DNA from: Eubacterium sp.
Lineage (GTDB): Bacteria; Bacillota; Clostridia; Lachnospirales; Lachnospiraceae
Reading direction: 5' to 3'
Assembly (NCBI GenBank): GCA_017539165.1
Contig: JAFYHN010000075.1
Location: 1 to 49,094, forward strand
Length of the DNA stretch: 49,094 bases
Below are positions 17,591 to 24,828 of this stretch, piece by piece; position 1 is the first letter of the stretch, and each line of letters starts with the position of its first letter. Under the pieces are notes generated by a model. That model was not told where the DNA came from. It ran no database searches and saw only the letters and a list, made by a program, of their open reading frames with translations. The translations under genes and the position numbers were made by a program.

Positions 17591-18210
17591 TGAATACAAA
17601 AGAATTGATCTTAGAGGAAGCGCTTCGACAGTTTTCCGAAAAGGGATACGCAGCAACTTCAATGAGTGATATAGCAAAGCCCCTGGGGATAACTAAGGCA
17701 GCCTTATATAAGCATTTCGAGAGCAAGCAGCAGATATTTGATCTAATCATAGAAGGTACGGGAGCACGTTACGATGAGCTGCTGGAGAGTTTGTCGATGC
17801 ATCTATCAGATGTAAAGCCGGAAAAGAAAGATGTGGATTTTTACAGTAATATCACACCTGAGAAACTATGTGACAGCGTTCTCAAGTTCGTTAAGTTTAC
17901 AATGACGGATACATACTCTGTGCAGGTAAGGCATATGCTGACAATGTCACAGTTTCAGACTCACGAGTTAGGTGAGATGTATACGAGACGATATGTGGAT
18001 ACGATGCTTAAATATGATGAAAAGATATTTAGTGAACTGATGAAGCGGGGCATAATGAAGCAGGCTGATGCTCATCAGATGGCACTATACTTTGTTGCAC
18101 CGGTGTACATGTATATGGGCATTTGGGATCGACAGCCCGAAAAAGCAAACGAATGTATGAACTCGATAAAAAAACATGTTAAGAACTTTGTAGAGATGAC
18201 AAAAGAATGA
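17590..18210 (+). CDS. TetR/AcrR-family transcriptional regulator
   Basis: A 206-aa regulator. The N-terminal helix-turn-helix is clear: ILEEALRQFSEKGYAATSMS followed by DIAKPLGITKAALYKHFESK. The C-terminal helical part (about 60-206) is the ligand-binding and dimer domain, with no family-specific motif that I recognise. It overlaps the hydrolase stop by one base, so the two are translationally coupled, and it probably represses its own promoter at 16610-16639, where a matching inverted repeat sits. The inducer is unknown. Confidence 0.9.
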   Translation: MNTKELILEEALRQFSEKGYAATSMSDIAKPLGITKAALYKHFESKQQIFDLIIEGTGARYDELLESLSMHLSDVKPEKKDVDFYSNITPEKLCDSVLKFVKFTMTDTYSVQVRHMLTMSQFQTHELGEMYTRRYVDTMLKYDEKIFSELMKRGIMKQADAHQMALYFVAPVYMYMGIWDRQPEKANECMNSIKKHVKNFVEMTKE

Positions 18211-18235
18211 TCTTCGAAAGCATGATAGTTGAAAA

Positions 18236-18268
18236 TATGACAGTTGAAATCAGATTTCAACTGTCATA
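18236..18268. repeat. palindromic repeat copy 3, with half copy
   Basis: TATGACAGTTGAAATC and its reverse complement around a central A, followed by TACTTTTT. It lies 25 nt after the TetR stop, where it can terminate. A left-arm half copy ATGATAGTTGAAAA precedes it at 18222-18235. Confidence 0.85.
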
Positions 18269-18407
18269 CTTTTTGAGATTTTATTATTATTCTTAATATT
18301 GTATAATCAATAACAAACATGATCAAAGTATGTGAAATTACAGAGTGTTATTATATCAATAGAGCTATCGTTTGAACATGATAAATATCTAAGAGGGGGA
18401 AAGATTT

Positions 18408-18830
18408 ATGCTGGGTTATATTATAGTAGTCGTATTTTGTGCTGTGGTGGCAGTGGTTTGGCTTTCAATATGTATTCCTAAATATAAAAAATGGAGTGGA
18501 AGAATAAAGAATTGTACGCTGGAAGTACCTGTTCAGGTTGTTGAGATATATGAGAAGAGAACGCGTCGGGGATATGTATTATGTAAACCAGTTTTTGAAT
18601 CAGTTGATCCGACGAATCAAGTGGTAATAGACTCTGCTTATTATTCGAATCTTATATCATTTGAAGTTGGCGATGAGTTAGTACTACTTATTAATCCAAA
18701 CGATCCAAAAGAATTTATATACAAAGATAAAAGAAATAATAAAGGACTAGTTGCGGATATGGTAGCTTGTTGTATGCCGATTTTGGTAATCATTTTATAT
18801 CTCGTCCTTAAATACGTCCTAAAATTGTGA
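18408..18830 (+). CDS. small membrane protein, DUF3592-like
   Basis: 140 aa with a hydrophobic N-terminal segment (about 3-22), a soluble beta-rich middle (VPVQVVEIYEKRTRRGY, then VGDELVLLINPNDPKEFIY) and a hydrophobic C-terminal segment (about 117-138). The phrase GDELVLLINPNDP is typical of DUF3592-type membrane proteins of unknown function. GAGGGGG lies about 8 nt before ATG 18408. It is a lone gene, flanked on both sides by palindromic repeats (copies 3 and 4). Confidence 0.75.
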   Translation: MLGYIIVVVFCAVVAVVWLSICIPKYKKWSGRIKNCTLEVPVQVVEIYEKRTRRGYVLCKPVFESVDPTNQVVIDSAYYSNLISFEVGDELVLLINPNDPKEFIYKDKRNNKGLVADMVACCMPILVIILYLVLKYVLKL

Positions 18831-18852
18831 CTATTCGTTTTAAGAGAAAATG

Positions 18853-18881
18853 TGACAGTTGAAATCAGATTTCAACTGTCA
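18853..18881. repeat. palindromic repeat copy 4
   Basis: TGACAGTTGAAATC, central A, GATTTCAACTGTCA. The outer arms (ATG/CAT) fit only loosely. It lies 22 nt after the preceding stop, followed by an AT-rich promoter region with an extended -10 (TGTTATAAT, 18909-18917) for the next gene. Confidence 0.85.
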
Positions 18882-18950
18882 TCATTTGTTTTAATACGAC
18901 AAGGTATTTGTTATAATGAAGCGAGTTATATTATCTGTTAAGGAGGCATT

Positions 18951-19823
18951 ATGAATATAAGAATAGCGTTTTTGCAGCTCATGCCGGGAAGTGATCTTGA
19001 AGAAAATCTTTCAATAGGAAAGAAAGCTTGTATTGAAGCGAAAGAAAAAGGCGCGGATATATCGCTTTTTCCGGAAATGTGGAGTGACGGATATTATCTG
19101 CCTCAAGATGAAACTGAATTAAAGAAGCTTGCAATCAGAAAGGACAGTGAATTCATTAATGAATTTCGTGCTTTGGCAGCTGAACTGGAAATGGCTATAG
19201 GCATTACATTTCTTGAAGAACATGATCCTGCACCGCTGAATTCCGTGATATTTTTCGATAGAACAGGAACCGAGATCCTTCACTACTCGAAGGTACAGAT
19301 ATGTGCTTTTGCTGATGAGAAGGTTCTGTGTGGCGGGGATGACTTTTATGTGGCTGACTTGGATTTTGGAAGAGGTGCAGTTAAGATAGGATCTATGATC
19401 TGTTTTGATCGTGAATTTCCCGAAAGCGCAAGGATTCTGATGCTGAAAGGGGCGGAGCTTATTCTTGCTCCAAATGCATGCCCTATGGAAATAAACAGAC
19501 TCTCAGCTTTGCGTGCCAGGGCTTATGAGAATATGCTGGCGGTAGCTACATGTAATTACCCTCGGGGGCATCCTGACTGCAATGGAAGATCAACGCTTTT
19601 TGATGGTGTGCCGTGGCTCCGTGGGGAACCCGGAACAAGAGATATGTGTGTGTTTGAAGCTCCTGGAGATTCCGGAATATATGTTGCTGATCTTAATCTT
19701 GACCAATTGCGTACACATAGGAGTAACGATATTATGGGTGATAAATACCGTCGTCCGGAAACATATAGTATCCTATCTGATCCTAATGTTAGAGGAATTA
19801 TCGACGGTGAGTTTGTACATTGA
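18951..19823 (+). CDS. carbon-nitrogen hydrolase (nitrilase superfamily)
   Basis: Cytosolic amidase/nitrilase-type enzyme of 290 aa. The Glu-Lys-Cys catalytic triad is visible: Glu in LFPEMWSDGYY, Lys in HYSKVQICAF and Cys in GSMICFDREFPESAR. The final segment LRARAYENMLAVATCNY is also typical. The substrate cannot be told from motifs (N-carbamoyl-amine hydrolases or omega-amidases are alternatives). AAGGAGG lies close before ATG 18951. It is a lone gene ended by palindromic repeat copy 5. Confidence 0.88.
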   Translation: MNIRIAFLQLMPGSDLEENLSIGKKACIEAKEKGADISLFPEMWSDGYYLPQDETELKKLAIRKDSEFINEFRALAAELEMAIGITFLEEHDPAPLNSVIFFDRTGTEILHYSKVQICAFADEKVLCGGDDFYVADLDFGRGAVKIGSMICFDREFPESARILMLKGAELILAPNACPMEINRLSALRARAYENMLAVATCNYPRGHPDCNGRSTLFDGVPWLRGEPGTRDMCVFEAPGDSGIYVADLNLDQLRTHRSNDIMGDKYRRPETYSILSDPNVRGIIDGEFVH

Positions 19824-19843
19824 TAAATTGAATTTATATTCAC

Positions 19844-19884
19844 AAAATATGACAGTTGAAATCTGATTTCAACTGTCATATTTT
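19844..19884. repeat. palindromic repeat copy 5; bidirectional terminator
   Basis: Perfect 20-bp arms around a central T, with outer AAAATA/TATTTT. It sits between convergent genes (+ stop 19823, - stop 19895), where it can end both transcripts. Confidence 0.88.
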
Positions 19885-19894
19885 GGATGTGCCA

Positions 19895-20932
19895 TTATTT
19901 GACGGTTATCTTAACCTTTTTTGATATAGATTTATAATATTTGTCACCGGAGTATTTGATGGATGCTTTATATGTTCCTTTTTTGGTCAGTTTGTAAAGT
20001 GTAAATGTAGCCTTTCCCGTGGAATTTGTCGTTGCAGTATATTTCTTGCCATTGACGATTACAATGATTTTAGCCTTCTTTATAGGCTTTTGGTCAGAAT
20101 CTCTCAAAGTTACGGTGTATTTTTTGTTTTTAGTTTTTACTTTGAAAGTCTTAGAAGTTGCTTTTATTGCTGCCTTGCCTTTAGTGATTTTTATCTTTAT
20201 AGAAGTTGATGACTCCTTGTAATTGCTATCACCGTAGTATGAAATCTTGGCAGTATGATTTCCTGGCGCTAGATTATTAATCGATAACTGAATCTCTCCA
20301 TTTGAGTTAGTATTAAGATCATATGATTTAGTGTCAAGTTTAACGTGTATAGTGAAGCTGCGTAAAGGGTTACCATTACTATCCTTTAAAGATACAACTA
20401 AATTCTTCTTAGATTTGTAGCTAGTAGATATAGGCTTTCCAGAAAGTTTTGTCGATATCTTCTCAGGGACAGCAGGTGCCTCAGTAGCAGGCTGTTCAGT
20501 TGTAGCCTCACTAGTAGTTGGTTCTTCCTTAGTAGTCGCTAGTTCGAAATCTTTAGTCGCGCTGCAAGCTTCAAATGCATCACTTCCGGAATAATTAACT
20601 GTAATTGTATATTTTCCGTCTTTAAAATCTTTGATTGGAATCTGAATCGGCGTCTCATCTGTTTCATACGTTTTAGAATCATCATTTATATCTACAGACA
20701 ATGTAGCGCCACCAATTGGTACATAATCAACGGCATTCTTTAAAACTATCAAGATAGATCCGTCGCGTGCATCAGGAATGGTGATAGTCAGTTCAGTCTT
20801 GATCTTTTCCCTATCCAAACCAGCCCCTTCGGAATCGGCATAAGATATAGTGCCCGGTGCGAGAAAAATGCAACTCAAAACCAGAGCAAATCCCATAAGT
20901 AAACAGATAATGCGATGATTATTCTTCAACAT
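19895..20932 (-). CDS. secreted protein with three Ig-like domains
   Basis: 345 aa with a signal peptide (LLMGFALVLSCIFLAPGTIS, cleavage probably near residue 31). Three Ig-like units follow at about 45-130, 155-245 and 250-345; each ends in the pattern (G)(K/N)(Y/H)TxxxxYxGDxxYK, e.g. NYSGSDAF, SYYGDSNYK and KYSGDKYYK. A Thr/Glu-rich linker (EEPTTSEATTEQPATEAP) separates the first and second. The third is very Lys-rich. No sorting motif or membrane anchor is visible, so it may be released or held by charge. GGAGGGG precedes the start. The partner is unknown. Confidence 0.85.
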   Translation of the reverse strand: MLKNNHRIICLLMGFALVLSCIFLAPGTISYADSEGAGLDREKIKTELTITIPDARDGSILIVLKNAVDYVPIGGATLSVDINDDSKTYETDETPIQIPIKDFKDGKYTITVNYSGSDAFEACSATKDFELATTKEEPTTSEATTEQPATEAPAVPEKISTKLSGKPISTSYKSKKNLVVSLKDSNGNPLRSFTIHVKLDTKSYDLNTNSNGEIQLSINNLAPGNHTAKISYYGDSNYKESSTSIKIKITKGKAAIKATSKTFKVKTKNKKYTVTLRDSDQKPIKKAKIIVIVNGKKYTATTNSTGKATFTLYKLTKKGTYKASIKYSGDKYYKSISKKVKITVK

Positions 20933-21000
20933 AACGTACCCCTCCGTTTTTTTCTTAATATTTTATCGCACTTTATTAAAAAAGACAAAACAAAACCACA

Positions 21001-21041
21001 AAAATGTGACAGTTGAAATCTGATTTCAACTGTCATATTTT
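21001..21041. repeat. palindromic repeat copy 6, between divergent genes
   Basis: Core TGACAGTTGAAATC around a central T, extended by AAAATG/TATTTT with one G-U pair. It lies between two divergently transcribed genes (- start 20932, + start 21111), so it is not at a gene end on either side. Confidence 0.85.
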
Positions 21042-21059
21042 TGGTTTTAATCTTTACAC

Positions 21060-21100
21060 TGATAAGATATAATGATACAATCTAAACATTGATAAGATTG
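21060..21100 (+). promoter_or_regulatory. candidate promoter/operator of a TetR gene
   Basis: A TATAAT box at 21068-21073 is surrounded by a direct repeat TGATAAGAT (21060-21068 and 21090-21098) and an inverted pair CAATCT/AGATTG (21078-21083/21095-21100). A good -35 is not visible. Possible autoregulatory site. Confidence 0.35.
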
Positions 21101-21110
21101 GAGGGCGGAT

Positions 21111-21677
21111 ATGAAATCTGATACATATCATCATGGGAATCTGAAAAATGAACTAATAGAAAAAGGATTGGAATATATAGACAGATATGGAGTAGAAAGT
21201 CTTTCGATGAGGAAGCTTGCTGATTCCGTCGGTGTCAGCAGCGCTGCGCCATATGCACACTTTAAGAATAAAGAAGCTTTCCTGGATTCAGTTCAGAACT
21301 ATGTTACAGATAAATTCTACGTGGCACTGAAGGATGCCGTGGATAACTGTAACGATAAGATAAAGGTAATACTCGAACTCGGAATAAGATATGTGAAGTT
21401 CTTTTATGAGAATCCGCTGTACTATCACTTCCTTTTTACAAGAAAAAATATAAAGTTGAACGAGTATCAACCATTTGTATTCTTTGAATCAATCGTTACG
21501 GATGTAATGAATAACCATGTAGGCAAGAATCTGGATAAGGAGACGCTGCGTTTGAAGACTATAGCACTTTGGGCGCAGGTTCACGGCTTGGCCCAGCTTA
21601 TCTCCATAGAAGGAGTTGTTGACACGGACAATCTTGAAAAAGAGATAGAGAAGATACTTATTTCTACAGTAGCGTAA
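21111..21677 (+). CDS. TetR/AcrR-family transcriptional regulator (WHG-type C-terminus)
   Basis: 188 aa. It begins with SDTYHHGNLKNELIEKGLEY, the classic start of the TetR group with a TetR_C_33/WHG C-terminal domain. The recognition part is LADSVGVSSAAPYAHFKNKE and the C-terminal WAQVHGLAQLIS corresponds to the WHG motif. GGAGGGCGG precedes ATG 21111. It lies upstream of and in line with the flavodoxin gene at 21796 and may control it, although palindromic repeat copy 7 separates them. Confidence 0.9.
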   Translation: MKSDTYHHGNLKNELIEKGLEYIDRYGVESLSMRKLADSVGVSSAAPYAHFKNKEAFLDSVQNYVTDKFYVALKDAVDNCNDKIKVILELGIRYVKFFYENPLYYHFLFTRKNIKLNEYQPFVFFESIVTDVMNNHVGKNLDKETLRLKTIALWAQVHGLAQLISIEGVVDTDNLEKEIEKILISTVA

Positions 21678-21688
21678 ATGACAGTTAA

Positions 21689-21727
21689 AAATATGACAGT
21701 TGAAATTTGATTTCAACTGTCATATTT
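21689..21727. repeat. palindromic repeat copy 7, with half copy
   Basis: AAATATGACAGTTGAAAT, centre TTG, and its reverse complement; the only copy whose inner stem is opened (GAAATTTGATTTC). A left-arm half copy ATGACAGTTAAAA precedes it at 21678-21690, directly at the TetR stop. Confidence 0.85.
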
Positions 21728-21795
21728 CAACCAGCATATGATGCGTGGTGACGTAATAATCTGAAGTCAAATGTAACTGAAAAGGAAGGAATCAT

Positions 21796-22989
21796 ATGAA
21801 GTTAGTAATACATGATCTCAGCAGAGAGGAATGGAATAAGATATCTGGCAGATATGAAGGCTGGAAGGAAGTATACGATAACGGAAATATCAAACCCTGC
21901 GTTGGCTGCTTCGGCTGTTGGGTAAAGACACCGGGACAGTGCGTTGTGAGGGACGGATACGAGAAGATGGGCAGCCTCATCCATGAAGCAGAAGAGGTCG
22001 TAGTTATAAGCACATACACATACGGCTGCTTCAGCAGCTTCGTGAAAAATGTATTCGACAGAAGTATCGGATGGGTCCTTCCCTTCTTCGAGATAGTAGA
22101 AGGAGAAATGCATCATAAGAATAGATATCCTGAGAATAAGAACATAAGCTTTATATTCAGGGGAAATGCCCTCACAGATGAAGATAAGTCTGCCGCCAAG
22201 CAGTACGTGGAAGCAGCATGTAGAAACTTCAGAGGAACAGTGAAAAAAGTAAGCTTCGAGGACAGGGATGTCAAAGAGGATATCGAAGAAAACATAGTCG
22301 GGAATACAGTTGCAGACACACAAGCTGCAAGTGCTGTCCTTGATCCGGATAAGATCATAATGCTTAATTCAAGCCTAAGAGGAGATAATGCAAATACAAG
22401 AAAATTCCTAGATCGTATAGCAGAAAAACTGGAAGGGAAAGCGGAGGTTATAAATATCGGTGACTATATGACTAGGCAGGAAGAGCTGATAAGCCTTCTC
22501 GCATCTGCAGGAAAGATAGTTCTTGGAATGCCGATGTATGTCGACGGAGTACCGTCGCCACTACTTCGTATCATGGAAAGACTCGAGAGCCACAGTAAGA
22601 GTACAGACAGAAATAGCGAGAAGAAGATATATACCGTAATAAACATGGGATTCTATGAGAGCGTGCAGATCAAGAATACTTTTGCGCAGGTAAAGAAGTG
22701 GAGCGATGTCTGTGGATATGATTATTCCGGCGGCATCGGAATCGGAGCAGGTGAGATGAACGGCAACTTTGCAGGTGCGCCAAGCGGCAGCAAGGGACCT
22801 GCAAAAAATGCTAATGACGGACTGGACAAGCTGGCGGATATAATAAAGAATTCTGAAAAGACAGAGGATATATATGCCGATGCCTATAAGTTCCCACGAG
22901 CTCTCTACATGTTTATGGCAAACTTCAGCTGGCCAATGGCCGGAAGGAAGAACGGATTGAGGAAGAAGGAGCTTTATCAGGGAGCATGA
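21796..22989 (+). CDS. tandem flavodoxin-like / FMN-reductase-like protein
   Basis: 397 aa with two flavodoxin-fold halves. The first (about 1-155) has the Cys cluster CVGCFGCWVKTPGQC and VISTYTYGCFSSFVKNVFDR, as in NADPH-dependent FMN reductases and iron-sulfur flavoproteins. The second (about 175-330) has MLNSSLRGDNANTRKFLDRI (phosphate-binding loop), VLGMPMYVDGVPSPLL and YSGGIGIGAGEMNG. A C-terminal amphipathic tail follows. It is probably a cytosolic flavin-dependent oxidoreductase; the substrate is unknown. GAAAAGGAAGG precedes ATG 21796. Each half resembles separately encoded proteins, so this looks like an ancient fusion. Confidence 0.78.
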   Translation: MKLVIHDLSREEWNKISGRYEGWKEVYDNGNIKPCVGCFGCWVKTPGQCVVRDGYEKMGSLIHEAEEVVVISTYTYGCFSSFVKNVFDRSIGWVLPFFEIVEGEMHHKNRYPENKNISFIFRGNALTDEDKSAAKQYVEAACRNFRGTVKKVSFEDRDVKEDIEENIVGNTVADTQAASAVLDPDKIIMLNSSLRGDNANTRKFLDRIAEKLEGKAEVINIGDYMTRQEELISLLASAGKIVLGMPMYVDGVPSPLLRIMERLESHSKSTDRNSEKKIYTVINMGFYESVQIKNTFAQVKKWSDVCGYDYSGGIGIGAGEMNGNFAGAPSGSKGPAKNANDGLDKLADIIKNSEKTEDIYADAYKFPRALYMFMANFSWPMAGRKNGLRKKELYQGA

Positions 22990-23049
22990 TTGAATAATTA
23001 TATTGCTCATTTTGCTAAATATGATCTGAAGACTCTTTTTACTTGGATG

Positions 23050-23058
23050 TGCTATAAT
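23050..23058 (+). promoter_or_regulatory. extended -10 promoter of the CAP-domain gene
   Basis: TGCTATAAT is a good extended -10 element 46 bp upstream of ATG 23105. The -35 region is poor, which is tolerated for extended -10 promoters. Confidence 0.45.
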
Positions 23059-23104
23059 AGGGTGAAATAAGTGTATTATATCAACTATCAGGAGGAAAAC
23101 GGGT

Positions 23105-24730
23105 ATGAGGACTATAAGATATAGGATCATAGCTTTGATTTCAGCTCTTGCAATATTACTTTCCATCATTATTGTTCCGACGAAAGCAAGTGTTGTTAAA
23201 GCAAAGATCGGAGAGGATCTGGTCAAGGTGTACCTCAAAGGTGAATTCGATGATGAGGCCAAAGAAGTTATATTAAAGAAGATCAATAAACTCAGAAAAG
23301 AAGCCTGCGAAGAAGGTATTACGCTCCCTGATACAGGTTATGGAAATGTATCTCCTGCTTTAGGTAAAATGACATTAAAGCCTGAAGATTACGTTGAAGC
23401 TAAGTGGTCAAATGAACTTGAGCAGATTGCGATGATCCGCGCTGCAGAATGTATATTCTATTATTCACATACTCGACCGGATGGTACAAGGGGAATTGAC
23501 GCCAAGGTTAATGGAGTTTCGCCATCTGGTGAGTGCCTTGCATATGGAGGCATTCTAGACGCGATAGATGCCTGGGCTTCAGAAAAATCAAAGCTGGTAG
23601 CAGCAAATAAGCAAGGTAAGGATATAGAATGGAACACGGTAGGGCATTATGACAATATAGTGCGTCCTCATAGTAAATACGTTGCGGTAAGCAGTTTTTC
23701 AGCAAGTGGCGAAACTGGAAGAAAGAGCACATTTGCTGCCATGGAGACCGGAAATGCCAAATCAGAAGATAAAATAGACGTCTCGCAGATTAATGAAGTA
23801 GAGCTCACTATTCCTAGTGATAACATAAAATGTGCCATTGAATCTGCTGGAAATGTATTAAAAAAGGGCGAAAAAACAAAACTAGAATTTAAAATGTATT
23901 TTCCTAATTATGGAAATAGTATATCGCTGTATACTAAGGACAAAATCGTATGGACATCAAGTGACGACAAGGTCGCATCAGTGGATAGTAATGGAAATGT
24001 TACTGCCTTAGCACCAGGTACAACAACTATAAAAGCAGTCGCAGGTGGGTTATCCGCAGAAATAGAGATGAAAGCTATAGGAATTGTCAGCGTTACTCAG
24101 CCGCAGGATATTACTGTTCCATGCGGAACCTCTCCATATTCCAAGCTTTCTAAAAAGGTAGAAGCAAAATGGAGCGATAATACAGTCTCTGTGGAAAATG
24201 TCAAATGGAACGAAATGGGTATTGATTACACAAATAAGGCCGGCGGGACATACTCTATTACAGGATATGTGGAAGGATTTGATGGTTCTATAATTCAAAA
24301 AGTAATAATAAAACCTGAGAAAACTACAGAGAAATCTGCAGGTGATACCAAAGCTAATACAGATACCACAAAAACTAAGAATAAAAAGATCATAAAAATC
24401 AAAGGTGCGAGCTATAAAATAACATCTAAAAACACCGTGGCGTATAATGCTCCGAAGAATAAAAATATAAGATCTGTAATAATACCGGAAAAGGTAAATA
24501 TAAATGGAAAACCATATAAAGTAACATCTATATCAAAAGATGCATTTAAAAATTGTAAGAAACTTAAAAAGATCGTAATTAAGACTACAAGCCTTAAAAA
24601 GATAGGAAGCAATGCCTTTAAAGGGATTAATCCAAAAGCCAAGTTCAAGCTTCCAAAGAAAAAGTTTGCGAAGTATAAAAAGATGATCAAGAAAGCTAAA
24701 GCACCGAAGAAGGCAACGTATACGAAGTGA
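23105..24730 (+). CDS. secreted CAP-domain protein with Ig-like and LRR_5 regions
   Basis: 541 aa with a signal peptide (about 1-30, IIALISALAILLSIIIVPTK). Order: CAP/SCP-like domain (about 50-215; AKWSNELEQIAMIRAAEC, then YYSHTRPDGTRG, GECLAYGG and NTVGHYDNIVRP), a Big_2 Ig-like domain (about 230-325; VWTSSDDKVASVDSNGNVTA), a second Ig-like Big_4-type unit (about 326-400), a Lys/Thr linker, and a C-terminal BspA-type leucine-rich region (about 430-540; SVIIPEKVNINGKPYKVTSI). CAP plus Big plus LRR_5 proteins are common on Lachnospiraceae surfaces; their role is not settled. AGGAGG (23090-23095) precedes ATG 23105. Confidence 0.87.
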   Translation: MRTIRYRIIALISALAILLSIIIVPTKASVVKAKIGEDLVKVYLKGEFDDEAKEVILKKINKLRKEACEEGITLPDTGYGNVSPALGKMTLKPEDYVEAKWSNELEQIAMIRAAECIFYYSHTRPDGTRGIDAKVNGVSPSGECLAYGGILDAIDAWASEKSKLVAANKQGKDIEWNTVGHYDNIVRPHSKYVAVSSFSASGETGRKSTFAAMETGNAKSEDKIDVSQINEVELTIPSDNIKCAIESAGNVLKKGEKTKLEFKMYFPNYGNSISLYTKDKIVWTSSDDKVASVDSNGNVTALAPGTTTIKAVAGGLSAEIEMKAIGIVSVTQPQDITVPCGTSPYSKLSKKVEAKWSDNTVSVENVKWNEMGIDYTNKAGGTYSITGYVEGFDGSIIQKVIIKPEKTTEKSAGDTKANTDTTKTKNKKIIKIKGASYKITSKNTVAYNAPKNKNIRSVIIPEKVNINGKPYKVTSISKDAFKNCKKLKKIVIKTTSLKKIGSNAFKGINPKAKFKLPKKKFAKYKKMIKKAKAPKKATYTK

Positions 24731-24761
24731 AGTTTGAATAATCTTTAGATCCAGTGATAGT

Positions 24762-24801
24762 CCCCCTTGTCATCAGAAATAATGGCAGGGGGGATGTTTT
24801 T
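24762..24801 (+). terminator. Rho-independent terminator after the CAP-domain gene
   Basis: A 12-bp stem, CCCCCTTGTCAT (24762-24773) with ATGGCAGGGGGG (24782-24793), uses two G-U pairs and is followed by TGTTTTTA. It lies between convergent genes. Confidence 0.8.
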
Positions 24802-24828
24802 ACAGCTCCTTCTTACGTTGGATCGAAA

